Positions 9,601-16,983 of a stretch of DNA of 64,000 bases are shown here, in pieces; position 1 is the first letter of the stretch; the number at the start of each line of letters is the position of its first letter. The translations under genes were made by a program, and so were the position numbers. The notes beneath the pieces are model-generated. The model searched no databases. It was given only the letters and a program-made list of their open reading frames with translations, and was not told the origin of the DNA. This DNA is from Erythrobacter sp. (GTDB taxonomy: Bacteria > Pseudomonadota > Alphaproteobacteria > Sphingomonadales > Sphingomonadaceae), in assembly GCF_024305245.1 (NCBI RefSeq), contig NZ_JAMWYX010000003.1, positions 310,001 through 374,000 of the forward strand, in the 5' to 3' direction.

Positions 9601-10030
9601 CGCCTGCGACGCCGGAAACGTGACGTTTGCCGTTGACCAGCACCAGTGTGCGGTTCGAACCAAGCCCGCGCAAGTTAAGGATAGACTGGCCGACCGCTTC
9701 GGAAAACACGCCGTCGATCGAGCCTTCGGACGAAGTCGAGGTCGAGAGCGAGGGGATGTCGCGCAGGGTGTCGACCACATCCGATGTGCCGGAGCGTTGC
9801 AGCTCTTCGGCGGTCACCGAAATGATCGGGGCGGCAGAGCCGATGTTAGGATCACGCGCGATGCGCGAGCCGGTGACGACAATCTGACCCTCGTCCGGCT
9901 GGGCGCTGGCAGCATCGTCGCCCACGGAATCCTGAGCCTGCGCGACCGCAGGAACGAAGGCGGAAACGAGTATCGCTGCAGCAAGCGCGGAAAGCGACGA
10001 GGTCTGGCGGGCATGTGTCGAATAACGCAT
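6668..10030 (-). CDS. TonB-dependent receptor (large, 1120 aa)
   Basis: Full-length outer-membrane receptor. Signal peptide about residues 1-32 (ending AVAQA), then GQIVVTGSRIARDP, plug domain (VVDTLRDIPSL, LNLRGLGSNRTLVLVNGKR, IERVEVLTGGASSIYGADAVTGVVNF) and a beta-barrel ending in aromatic-rich strands (FFFLGVRASM). The ATG at 10030 follows GAGGACA. At 1120 residues it belongs to the long sphingomonad receptors with large extracellular loops. No transporter or regulator is adjacent, so the ligand is unknown. It is preceded by a 359-bp non-coding stretch that presumably holds its promoter. Confidence 0.95.
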   Translation of the reverse strand: MRYSTHARQTSSLSALAAAILVSAFVPAVAQAQDSVGDDAASAQPDEGQIVVTGSRIARDPNIGSAAPIISVTAEELQRSGTSDVVDTLRDIPSLSTSTSSEGSIDGVFSEAVGQSILNLRGLGSNRTLVLVNGKRHVSGVAGEQAVDINSIPSALIERVEVLTGGASSIYGADAVTGVVNFVLRDDFEGLQANIQTGISSEGDAWRINGDLTWGANFADGRGNITISGEYARNDELQFGDRGFSRDNGIADDYDNPALRFQAGDIGADTPNFRDFFAVGAAGFPTGFPIPNADTFTQRFFNEFGTNPNLTPAELALIDRATNAPRRFIARNPRFSLSSAGGVVAPGDIGLSDGPDINGNGVPDCLESSVGFNSTFNNGAFGLAGGCANINPDGTLSVYEDGQITGLFNQFGGPGIQNNFNVNSLIPESERWSVNANLSFEISSEAQFFFEGKYVSNSSEFQAQPNTFYDLLTIRADNPFITPDLQPFVGELFFGDGVQQGLYLTRDPADLGPNRNRNEFETMRFVAGLRGAITDHFSYEISGNYGKFDQTSFDANRVIMDRFFAAIDVVTGPGGQPICRSDIDPTAPATTPFGIPAGDPGFFTFNPGDGQCRPANVLGGVGAISQEAIDFITTTTVNRFSLEQMVFDMIFTGDTGAFLELPGGPIGFATGFEFREEKSRSNFDPLAIGIIPVTTPDANEGDLLRDLGFAQNSLVFDPATTLNNAGGEFTVYDVFGEVRVPILAGMPFAETLEVSGAARYSDYSTVGGTFTWNVGALYAPSRDILFRGTYAVAVRAPNINELFNPEQGAFFRPFDPCDVNNLATAADPALRQANCTAFFQGIGFDPTLGTGSYAYVDPLTARFSGSVSGNRDLQEETATTWTVGAQITPTFLPGLAMSVDYYNIEIDDAINAVAAQDIVDNCVDSASVQNGFCDLVTRNPNTGGFTFLRQTSVNFARQETSGIEAALRYGFDLGEHGFTLNATGTWVEKLNNFFDPGDPTLVDPELGEIQRPEWAGRGSLTWDWKGLALTWSTTFLDSQGLRGVEIEEVGTTGQDTFSPENGLASNAFIHDIAFSYEASDRFEVYGGVNNIFNRLPFITEQAFPVSPVGTFFFLGVRASM

Positions 10031-10389
10031 TGAGTGTCCTCACTTAGGAAGTCCAATAATCACCGCACCAACAGTCGTGTTTGCGACTTGAGGCGGGTCA
10101 TGATTTCAAGCCACGAGTTCACGGGTAAATCCCGCGAGCACTGGTGTGGCTCGATATTGGTTCTTCCTGCGCGAGGAGCGGTCGGGGCTTTTGTCCCTCT
10201 GCCTTTGTGCGCCTCTTACTGTTACAGCCGAAAGTTATTGCGACTGATTTCGGCAAGCTGACCTAGTTTGTGGCTTTTCACAACCCGCCGCGCGTCTTGC
10301 CCGCCCCGGCACAGGTTTTTGCGCCGATAGTGTCACCCATACGCAACATTGATGCCCGCAGCGTTCGGCTGGTTGTTTGAAGCGCGCGC
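10031..10389. other. 359-bp intergenic region upstream of the large TonB receptor
   Basis: No convincing gene is seen on either strand. It lies between the start of the receptor (minus strand) and the stop of the response-regulator gene (minus strand), so it should contain the receptor promoter. I see no clear operator palindrome, Fur-like box or terminator hairpin with a T-run. Confidence 0.5.
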
Positions 10390-10854
10390 CTAAAGCACGC
10401 GCCGCCGCATTTCGGCGCGCGCCTGCGGTGCAACGCCGCTCTCGATGGCGAGTGCGGTCTTCAGATCGACATGGCGCGGCCGATTGCCGCGCAGCTTGAT
10501 GAGCCGGGCGACCCGGCGCACCAGCAGTTCCGGATCGAACGGTTTGCGGATGAAGTCCTGCGCGCCGGCATAGATCGCCTGCGCCTCGTCCGCTTCGCCG
10601 CTCATCGCGGTGAACATGATCACCGGCAGATCGTACAGGTGGGCCGACTGCCGCAAACGGCGCAGCAGCGTCAGTCCCGACTCGCCCGGCATGGTCTGGT
10701 CGAGCAGCAGGATGTCGGGTCGCTTCTGGCGCGCGCATTGCCATGCCGCCTCGGCGCTGGTCACCCAGCCGCAGGCATGACCGGCATCCATCAGCACCTC
10801 GCTGGCGAGTTCGGCGACAAGCTCGTCATCGTCGGCAATCAGGATCCGGGCCAT
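10390..10854 (-). CDS. Single-domain response regulator (CheY-like)
   Basis: A 154-residue receiver protein. The acidic pocket is at D8-D10, the phospho-acceptor is D52 (LLLDQTMPG), the switch threonine is T82 (FTAMSG) and the conserved lysine is K104 (FIRKPF). A tail of about 35 basic residues follows, with no output domain. No histidine kinase is adjacent, so it probably works through protein-protein contact with a distant partner. Confidence 0.9.
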   Translation of the reverse strand: MARILIADDDELVAELASEVLMDAGHACGWVTSAEAAWQCARQKRPDILLLDQTMPGESGLTLLRRLRQSAHLYDLPVIMFTAMSGEADEAQAIYAGAQDFIRKPFDPELLVRRVARLIKLRGNRPRHVDLKTALAIESGVAPQARAEMRRRVL

Positions 10855-10993
10855 GGAATAGTGCTTTCGTTAGCTTACGTTCGGCTTCCCGATTAACCGT
10901 GTTGTGCTCAAAGCGGCCTTGGCGCGGCCCTTAGCATTTCCCCCTAGCTAACGGGCACGGCCACCGCCTTGCCCCGGTGGTGCGGCCCTGCCA

Positions 10994-11821
10994 GTGTCGC
11001 CGACGATGATTCGCGAAAATTCCAGCACCGCTGCCGAGGCACCCGCCATCGGCCCATTCCTGCCGACCGAGGGCATTCACAATCTGCGCGATTACGGCGG
11101 CTATGCCGTGCCGGGCGAGGGCAGGGTGCAGACCGGCGTGCTGTTCCGTTCGGGCCAGCATATGGAGGCTAGCGACGCGGACCTGGAAACACTCGACCGG
11201 CTCGACATCCGCACGATCATCGACCTGCGCGGAGCAAGCGAGCGGGCGGGCTTCCCCTGCCGCCGCCACCCGCGCTTTGCTGCCGAAGTGATCGCGTATG
11301 AGGGCGAAACCAGCAATTCGCCGCCGCATGAAGGCGGGGGCGGGCAGTTGGTCATGACCCCGCAGAAGGCGCGCGAGCGGATGCTGGCGGTTTATACGCG
11401 GATGCCGGTAAACCCGGCGATGATCGCGATGTTCACCCGCTATTTCGCCGCGTTGGACGAACGGGACGGAGGTAGTCTGGTGCACTGTTTCGCCGGCAAG
11501 GATCGCACCGGAATCGCGGCGAGCCTGCTGCTCCACGTGCTCGGCGTCCACCGCGACGATGTGGTGGCCGAATTCCTGCGCACCAACGACGCACCTTCGC
11601 GCCATGTGCTGGAACGCCAGTCTCTCCCGAGGATGCAGGAGCATTACGGCACGATCGAGCCCGAGGCGCTGCACAACCTGATGGGTGTGCTGCCCGAATA
11701 TATCGAGACCTATTTTGCCGAGGTGACGCGCGACCATGGGTCGCTCGATGCCTATCTGGCCACAAGATTAGGTGTGGACGAGGCAAGGAAAGAACGCCTG
11801 CGGGCGCGGCTGGTGGCGTGA
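10994..11821 (+). CDS. Tyrosine phosphatase-like protein (Y_phosphatase3 family)
   Basis: Protein of about 275 residues with the N-terminal NLRDYGGY motif and the P-loop signature HCFAGKDRTG (C165, R171), the Cys-x5-Arg site of dual-specificity and tyrosine phosphatases. The family includes MptpB-like phosphatases acting on phosphotyrosine or phosphoinositides. The substrate here is unknown. The GTG at 10994 is uncertain; an ATG at 11006 would shorten it by four residues, and neither has a clear ribosome-binding site. No signal peptide is seen. It stands upstream of trxB with a 61-bp gap. Confidence 0.85.
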   Translation: MSPTMIRENSSTAAEAPAIGPFLPTEGIHNLRDYGGYAVPGEGRVQTGVLFRSGQHMEASDADLETLDRLDIRTIIDLRGASERAGFPCRRHPRFAAEVIAYEGETSNSPPHEGGGGQLVMTPQKARERMLAVYTRMPVNPAMIAMFTRYFAALDERDGGSLVHCFAGKDRTGIAASLLLHVLGVHRDDVVAEFLRTNDAPSRHVLERQSLPRMQEHYGTIEPEALHNLMGVLPEYIETYFAEVTRDHGSLDAYLATRLGVDEARKERLRARLVA

Positions 11822-11882
11822 CAATCGCGATGCTGCACCCCATATCGTCGGCACCATCATTGACGGATTGAAGAGACGGACC

Positions 11883-12860
11883 ATGGCCACGCACCACACC
11901 AAGATGCTCATCATCGGCTCCGGCCCGGCAGGGTACTCGGCGGCGATCTATGCCGCGCGCGCCATGCTGGAACCGATCGTGGTGCAGGGCCTTCAGCCCG
12001 GCGGTCAGCTGACCATCACCACCGATGTCGAGAACTACCCCGGTTTCCGCGATGTGGTGCAGGGCCCGTGGCTGATGCAGGAGATGCAGGCGCAGGCCGA
12101 ACATGTCGGCACACGCATGATGTGGGACACCATCGTTTCGGTCGATCTGGAGAACGGCCCGCCGTTCCGCGCCATCGGCGACAGCGGCGATGAATATATC
12201 GGCGAAACGCTCGTGATCTGCACCGGCGCGCAGGCCAAGTGGCTGGGCGCTCCGGGCGAGATGGAACTGGGCGGCAAGGGCGTTTCGGCCTGCGCCACGT
12301 GCGACGGGTTCTTCTATCGCGGCAAGAAGGTGGCGGTGATCGGCGGCGGGAACACTGCGGTTGAGGAAGCGCTCTATCTCACCAACCATTCCGACGACGT
12401 CACCCTGATTCATCGCCGCGACAGCCTGCGGGCCGAGAAGATCCTGCAGGAACGCCTGTTCAACAATCCCAAGATCAGCGTGTTGTGGAACAAGGCGGTG
12501 GAAAGCTTCGAGGCGGGCGAGAACGGGATGCTCCACCATCTCGCGCTGACCGATACGGCAACGGGCGAGGCATCGACCATCAAGGTCGACGGCGCGTTTG
12601 TCGCCATCGGCCACGCGCCCGCGACCGAATTGTTCAAGGGCAAGCTGTCGATGGATGATAGCGGTTATCTGCTGACCGAACCCGGCACGCCCAAGACAGT
12701 GATCCCCGGCGTGTTCGCGGCCGGTGACGTGACCGACCATGTCTACCGGCAGGCGGTAACGGCTGCGGGAATGGGCTGCATGGCTGCGCTAGATGGCGAG
12801 CGCTTCCTTGCCGCGCGCGCCCACAGCGCGGTTGCGGAACAGGCCGAAGCGGCGGAGTGA
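11883..12860 (+). CDS. trxB: Thioredoxin-disulfide reductase
   Basis: NADPH-dependent flavoprotein of 325 residues that reduces thioredoxin in the cytoplasm. FAD-binding GSGPAG at 12-17, redox-active CATC at 137-140, NADP-binding GGGNTA at 154-159 and the C-terminal FAD motif GVFAAGDVTD. The start ATG lies behind GAAGAGACGG. Length and motif order match low-molecular-weight bacterial TrxB. Confidence 0.97.
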   Translation: MATHHTKMLIIGSGPAGYSAAIYAARAMLEPIVVQGLQPGGQLTITTDVENYPGFRDVVQGPWLMQEMQAQAEHVGTRMMWDTIVSVDLENGPPFRAIGDSGDEYIGETLVICTGAQAKWLGAPGEMELGGKGVSACATCDGFFYRGKKVAVIGGGNTAVEEALYLTNHSDDVTLIHRRDSLRAEKILQERLFNNPKISVLWNKAVESFEAGENGMLHHLALTDTATGEASTIKVDGAFVAIGHAPATELFKGKLSMDDSGYLLTEPGTPKTVIPGVFAAGDVTDHVYRQAVTAAGMGCMAALDGERFLAARAHSAVAEQAEAAE

Positions 12861-12879
12861 TCCGCCGCCTCGGGCGTTG

Positions 12880-13308
12880 CTAGAACACTGCGATGGCCGC
12901 GTGCAGGATCAGCGCCATCAGCACCAGCGATGACAGAGCGTAAAGCGCAAACCGGATGATCACCCGATTGATCGTTGCCTGCACAAGACTGTGCGCGACC
13001 CGCAACCCCACATAAGCCCAGGCGAGCATGGTGTTGAGCCCGTCGCCCTGTCCGATGATCGCCAGCACGATTGCGACCGCATAGAACAGCGTCGGCGCTT
13101 CGTGCAGGTGGTTGTAGTTGTCGGCTTTCCAGCTGACGGTGTCGGGCAGCTTGGCGCGCAGGCTCGCCCCTTCGCCGCCGACCAGGTTCTTGGCGTCGAT
13201 CCCCGCCTTGTTCATCGCCGGGATGCGGGTGGCGTACATCCACAGCCACATCACCATGGTCCATGCCAGCAGCACGACCACCGGTTGCAGAATATCCATT
13301 CCGATCAT
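12880..13308 (-). CDS. MAPEG-family membrane protein (copy 1)
   Basis: A 142-residue integral membrane protein with four hydrophobic helices. The MAPEG core is visible as NYNHLHEAPTLFYAVAIVL followed by AWAYVGLRVAHSLVQ. The eukaryotic relatives are glutathione transferases or eicosanoid enzymes; the bacterial role is generally unknown. It is a tandem paralogue of the gene at 13319-13774, only 10 bp away, and is convergent with trxB. Confidence 0.88.
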   Translation of the reverse strand: MIGMDILQPVVVLLAWTMVMWLWMYATRIPAMNKAGIDAKNLVGGEGASLRAKLPDTVSWKADNYNHLHEAPTLFYAVAIVLAIIGQGDGLNTMLAWAYVGLRVAHSLVQATINRVIIRFALYALSSLVLMALILHAAIAVF

Positions 13309-13318
13309 GATATTGTCC

Positions 13319-13774
13319 TTATACGGGAAGCGCGGAAGGGTCGGCCAGCAGTGTCGCCATGACAGCCCGCACCGCCAGCACGATCAGCGCGATGGTGCTG
13401 ATGAGGAACAGCCCGAACCGCACCGGAATGGCGTTGACCAGAATTTGCCACAGCGAGTGCACGATCCGCAGGGCCACGTAGACCCAGGCCAGCGCCACAT
13501 CGATTGCGCCCGGGCCCATCAGGGCGAGGATCAGCACGGTCGCATAGAACAACGTCGGCTGCTCGTGCAGATGGGTGTGATTATGCGCGGGCCAGTTGGC
13601 CTTGTCGGGGATCACGCCTTCCAGATCATTGCCGCGTGCGCCCTGCTTGCCGGTCAGCGCGGATTTGTCCGCCAATTTGGCAACCGCCCCGAACCGCGCC
13701 GGAATGATCCACAACAACACGATCAGCGTCCAAACCACCAGAACGGCGGCGGGCGCGAGCATTTGCGCTTGCAT
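13319..13774 (-). CDS. MAPEG-family membrane protein (copy 2)
   Basis: A 151-residue paralogue of the adjacent MAPEG gene with the same layout: N-terminal helix, then HNHTHLHEQPTLFYATVLIL, then WVYVALRIVHSLWQ. The two copies are clearly divergent, so the duplication is old. Co-transcription is likely from the 10-bp spacing. MAPEG proteins form trimers; a hetero-oligomer of the two copies is possible but unproven. Confidence 0.88.
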   Translation of the reverse strand: MQAQMLAPAAVLVVWTLIVLLWIIPARFGAVAKLADKSALTGKQGARGNDLEGVIPDKANWPAHNHTHLHEQPTLFYATVLILALMGPGAIDVALAWVYVALRIVHSLWQILVNAIPVRFGLFLISTIALIVLAVRAVMATLLADPSALPV

Positions 13775-13842
13775 CGATTGGTCCCCTGTCGATTGCCTCG
13801 CGCGATTACCTGCGAGAGCCGCGAAGGATTGTCAATTGCAAC

Positions 13843-14235
13843 CTATCCCGGCCGGGCCGCCTGCTCGCTGAACGCGGCGATGATCGGGCAGGGGCCGCCG
13901 GCTCCCGCTGCGCAGGCATCCGCCAGCGTCACCAGCGCGGCGCGCATTGTCTGGAGCGTGGCGATCCGTTCGTCGAGCGCGGCGATCCGCGTGGTTGCGA
14001 GCCCGAGAGCCGCGCTCCGGTCGGACCGGTCGAGCGCCAGCAGCGTGCCGATCTCGTCGAGCGTGAACCCTGCCGTCTGTGCCGCGCGGATCGATCGCAG
14101 CCGTTCGAGGTCCGCGCGCGCATATCGCCGGGGACCATCGGCGCGCGGCGGTTCCGGCAGCAATCCCTTGCGCTGGTAGAAGCGGATTGTCTCGACATTC
14201 ACACCGCCCGCGCGGGCCAGATCACCGATCTTCAT
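13843..14235 (-). CDS. MerR-family regulator with CueR-like Cys-x7-Cys metal loop
   Basis: A 130-residue MerR-type activator. Winged helix-turn-helix at residues 1-70 (IGDLARAGGVNVETIRFYQRKG), dimerisation helix about 75-105, and a C-terminal loop with C108 and C116 followed by PII. The seven-residue spacing matches the CueR copper loop. The position equivalent to MerR Cys82 has no cysteine, and no third cysteine exists. This suggests a monovalent soft metal rather than canonical Hg(II) sensing (inference). It is divergent from the glutaredoxin-MauE gene, whose promoter carries a MerR-type dyad. Confidence 0.9.
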   Translation of the reverse strand: MKIGDLARAGGVNVETIRFYQRKGLLPEPPRADGPRRYARADLERLRSIRAAQTAGFTLDEIGTLLALDRSDRSAALGLATTRIAALDERIATLQTMRAALVTLADACAAGAGGPCPIIAAFSEQAARPG

Positions 14236-14243
14236 TTTGCCTC

Positions 14244-14275
14244 TTGAAACCGTACTATGGTACGGAACCTATATA
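14244..14275 (+). promoter_or_regulatory. MerR-type promoter with dyad in an over-long spacer
   Basis: A -35 box TTGAAA (14244-14249) and a -10 box TATATA (14270-14275) are 20 bp apart (19 if the -10 is read one base earlier). The spacer contains the perfect inverted repeat CCGTAC-N4-GTACGG (14250-14265). A 19-20 bp spacer with a central dyad is the hallmark of promoters that MerR-family proteins activate by untwisting DNA. The half-sites match those of classical mer operators. It points toward the gene at 14310. Confidence 0.85.
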
Positions 14276-14309
14276 GGGGGCGACACAAGGCCACAAGGGA
14301 CCGAACGCC

Positions 14310-15056
14310 ATGACCGCGCCAGACAAGACCGCTGCCCTCCACCGTATGGTGATGGGCGATCACATCTGTCCCTACGGGCTGAAGGCGAAGCACCTGCTGC
14401 GCAAGAACGGCTACAGCGTCGAGGATCACCATCTGACGACCCGCGCCGAGACCGACGCCTTCAAGCAGCGGCATGATGTCGCCACCACGCCGCAGACCTT
14501 CATCGACGGGAAGCGGATCGGTGGCTATGACGATCTGCGCCGCCACCTCGGGCTGACTGTGGCTGATCCCAAGGCGACCAGTTATCGCCCCGTCGCCGCA
14601 TTGTTCGCAATGACCGCCCTGATGGCGATGGCGACCGGAATCGCAGCGGATGGCACGGTGCTGAGCATCCGTGTGGCCGAATGGTTCATCGCCTTCAGCA
14701 TGTGCGTGCTGGCGCTGCTGAAGCTCCAGAATGTCGACCGGTTCGCTACGATGTTCCTCAATTACGACCTGCTGGCCCAGCGCTGGGTGCCCTATGCCAC
14801 CATCTATCCGTTTGCCGAAGGCTTGGCCGGGGTGCTGATGGTGGCGGGCGTGCTGCATTGGGTGTCGATCCCGGTCGCGCTGTTCATCGGCACCATCGGC
14901 GCGGTCTCGGTGTTCAAGGCGGTCTATATCGACCGGCGCGAGCTGAAATGCGCCTGCGTCGGCGGCGACAGCAATGTGCCACTGGGGTTCGTGTCGCTGA
15001 CCGAGAACCTGATGATGATCGGCATGGCGCTGTGGATGCTCTCGACCTCCATTTAG
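14310..15056 (+). CDS. Glutaredoxin-MauE fusion membrane protein
   Basis: A 248-residue two-part protein. Residues 10-85 are glutaredoxin-like, with the active site C20-P-Y-G and the cis-proline motif TTPQTFIDG at 59-67. Residues 92-248 form a MauE/DoxX-like membrane domain with about five hydrophobic helices and a conserved CAC pair (C214, C216) before the last helix. MauE-type proteins pass electrons for disulfide chemistry across the membrane, so the fusion could relay thiol electrons from glutathione in the cytoplasm. Its promoter is of MerR type, so metal-induced expression is likely. Its stop overlaps that of convergent btaB. Confidence 0.85.
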   Translation: MTAPDKTAALHRMVMGDHICPYGLKAKHLLRKNGYSVEDHHLTTRAETDAFKQRHDVATTPQTFIDGKRIGGYDDLRRHLGLTVADPKATSYRPVAALFAMTALMAMATGIAADGTVLSIRVAEWFIAFSMCVLALLKLQNVDRFATMFLNYDLLAQRWVPYATIYPFAEGLAGVLMVAGVLHWVSIPVALFIGTIGAVSVFKAVYIDRRELKCACVGGDSNVPLGFVSLTENLMMIGMALWMLSTSI

Positions 15057-15691
15057 CCGGCGCGCAGCACGTGCAGCTGGAAATAGCCCAGCCCGCCGCG
15101 CTGGCTCGTCAGCGTCAAACCGTGCTCGCTTGCCTGCCGCGCCGCGACCTGCGGAAGGGTGCTGCGCGCGGCGACGTGGAATTTTGCCAGCCACGCGTGC
15201 AGCAGCCGCCGCAGCGGTCCGGGCACACCGCCAAGGTCGCCGAAATCGACCACGTGCAATTCGCCGCCGGGCGCCAGATGCCGCGCTGCGTGCGCAAAGG
15301 CACCTTCCCAGTCGGGTATCATCGATAGCGAATAGGACAGCACCACGCGTTCGAACGCGGGCTCTCCCAGCAGCGCAGGCGCATCGAAGGCGCAGGCATC
15401 GCCTTCGACCAGCCGCGCCTCCGCCCCCAAGGTTGCGCGCGCGTTCTTGAGCATTTCGGCCGAGATATCTAGGCCGTACAGCTTTACCCCCGGCCACGCC
15501 TTGCCGATCTTGGCAAGGTTGCGGCCCGTCCCGCAGGCGATTTCCAGCACCCGCATTCCCGGCTGCGCATCCAGCCCCGCGATCAGCGTGTCCCGCCCGA
15601 ACAGGTAGTATTTGCGGGTGAGATCATAGATGTGCCGCTGCCCACGATAGACCTCGTCCATCAATGCGGCATGACCCGTTGCCGAAGCCAT
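15053..15691 (-). CDS. btaB: SAM-dependent methyltransferase, BtaB-like (betaine lipid)
   Basis: A 212-residue class I methyltransferase with motif I VLEIACGTGRN at 48-58, GLDISAEML after strand 2, and VLSYSLSMIP. In the BtaA/BtaB pathway, BtaB adds three methyl groups to diacylglyceryl-homoserine to make the phosphorus-free lipid DGTS. The assignment rests on its position directly behind btaA, where the ATG at 15691 overlaps the btaA stop by one base. Confidence 0.85.
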   Translation of the reverse strand: MASATGHAALMDEVYRGQRHIYDLTRKYYLFGRDTLIAGLDAQPGMRVLEIACGTGRNLAKIGKAWPGVKLYGLDISAEMLKNARATLGAEARLVEGDACAFDAPALLGEPAFERVVLSYSLSMIPDWEGAFAHAARHLAPGGELHVVDFGDLGGVPGPLRRLLHAWLAKFHVAARSTLPQVAARQASEHGLTLTSQRGGLGYFQLHVLRAG

Positions 15692-16905
15692 CAGGCCAGC
15701 TCGTACACGTGGACGCCGCCATAGATCGACGAACGATCGCGGCGGGTGCAATCGGCGGAAACCTGATCGAGATAGCGCCACTGCGACAGGATCGCATCAT
15801 CCAGTCGGCCCGGTAGCAGGCTCGGCTCGGCAGCGGTGCGGAACAGCACCCGCGCGCCGGGGCGGCTGGCGCGGGTGATCTTGCTCCACAAATCGTCGAG
15901 CTGCGCATTGTTCATCCAGTCCTGCGCATCAAGCAGTACGAAACGGTCCATGCTCGCTTCGTCGCGGCTGCCGATCCAGCCCACCATGTTGGCGCGGGTG
16001 ACGTCGAGCCGCTCCACCCGCTCCTTGATCGCCTCCCAGTTGGCGCGCTGGAGATAGGGCGGCAGCGGCGCGCCCTCGGCCCGGCTGTATCCGCGCCCGA
16101 AGGCCTGCCACGCGAAGTAGTTGTCCTTCACCTCGAAATCGCAGGCGAGTTTCTCCAGCCGTCGCCGCAGCACCTCGGCCATGCGTTCGTCGCCCGCCAG
16201 ATGATCGAACTGCGCGGGCGGAATGCCGAGCCCGAACAGCGATGCGGGCTGATCGGTCAGCCAGCGGATGAACTTCTTCTCGAACACCGGGGCCAGCTCG
16301 CGTTCGAACACTTCGCGCTGTTCCTCCAGCGTCGATGCCGTGAGCACCTTGCCCAGATCGATCTTGTAAAGCTTGGCAAAGACGTGCGCCAAACCGATGA
16401 AATTGCCGAGCAATCCCTTCCGGTAAATGCCGCGCGTGAAGTATGAGATGCGCCGCCGCCCGCGTATGTCGCGCTTTTCCCAATAGGCGCGGCTTTCCGG
16501 GTCGAGATGCGGGGCGATCATCTCGCGATAGACCGCCGCGTTCTCCTTGTGATCGGCGTGCGCGAAGAAGCGGTGGAACCGTTCGTAATTGGGCAAGTGG
16601 CGGATCGCCGCGATCTTGAGCTTGCCCAGCGCAACATGCGCGTGGTTGAGGTCGACTGCAGTCACGCTTTCCGGGTTCGCTGTCAGATAGGACAGCGCGT
16701 TGCAACTGCCGCTGGCGATGCACATCAGGCGGCTGTCGGGCTGTATATCCAGTCCTTCCATATCCACCACCGGGTCTTCCCAGATCTGGGCATAGACCAG
16801 CCCCTTGAACGCGAGCGCGAACGCCTTGTCGAGCAGCTTGTCGCCAAGCCTCACGTCCTTGCGGATCACCGCATCCTCGATAATCCGCTTTGCCTGAGTT
16901 GCCAT
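15691..16905 (-). CDS. btaA: BtaA-like diacylglycerol 3-amino-3-carboxypropyltransferase (DUF3419)
   Basis: DUF3419 protein of about 404 residues that transfers the aminocarboxypropyl group of S-adenosylmethionine to diacylglycerol, the first step of betaine-lipid DGTS synthesis. Visible features are VYAQIWEDPVVDMEGL, the SAM-binding region CIASGSCNALSYLT followed by AVDLNHAHVAL, and the C-terminal DAQDWMNNAQLDDLW. The ATG at 16905 is chosen because AAGGACAGGGG lies upstream. The operon with btaB is clear. A weak Pho-box-like repeat sits about 50 bp upstream, consistent with the phosphate control known for this pathway in other alphaproteobacteria. Confidence 0.9.
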   Translation of the reverse strand: MATQAKRIIEDAVIRKDVRLGDKLLDKAFALAFKGLVYAQIWEDPVVDMEGLDIQPDSRLMCIASGSCNALSYLTANPESVTAVDLNHAHVALGKLKIAAIRHLPNYERFHRFFAHADHKENAAVYREMIAPHLDPESRAYWEKRDIRGRRRISYFTRGIYRKGLLGNFIGLAHVFAKLYKIDLGKVLTASTLEEQREVFERELAPVFEKKFIRWLTDQPASLFGLGIPPAQFDHLAGDERMAEVLRRRLEKLACDFEVKDNYFAWQAFGRGYSRAEGAPLPPYLQRANWEAIKERVERLDVTRANMVGWIGSRDEASMDRFVLLDAQDWMNNAQLDDLWSKITRASRPGARVLFRTAAEPSLLPGRLDDAILSQWRYLDQVSADCTRRDRSSIYGGVHVYELA

Positions 16906-16954
16906 GCGACCCCTGTCCTTACGTAACGTCAGGCTGCGGCCATATGGCCCCAGC

Positions 16955-16972
16955 ATGTCGGCAATGTGACGG
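16955..16972 (-). promoter_or_regulatory. Possible Pho box upstream of btaA
   Basis: On the minus strand CCGTCAC, four bases, then CCGACAT gives two 7-mers with an 11-bp period. Each matches the Pho-box repeat CTGTCAT in 5 of 7 positions. Position and spacing are right for PhoB control of btaAB, but the match is degenerate. Confidence 0.35.
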
Positions 16973-16983
16973 TTTCCACAGGC

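Noticed and set aside
13843..14235. Straight call as mercury-resistance MerR
   Set aside because: The third mercury-binding cysteine is missing, and no merT, merP or merA is present in the window.
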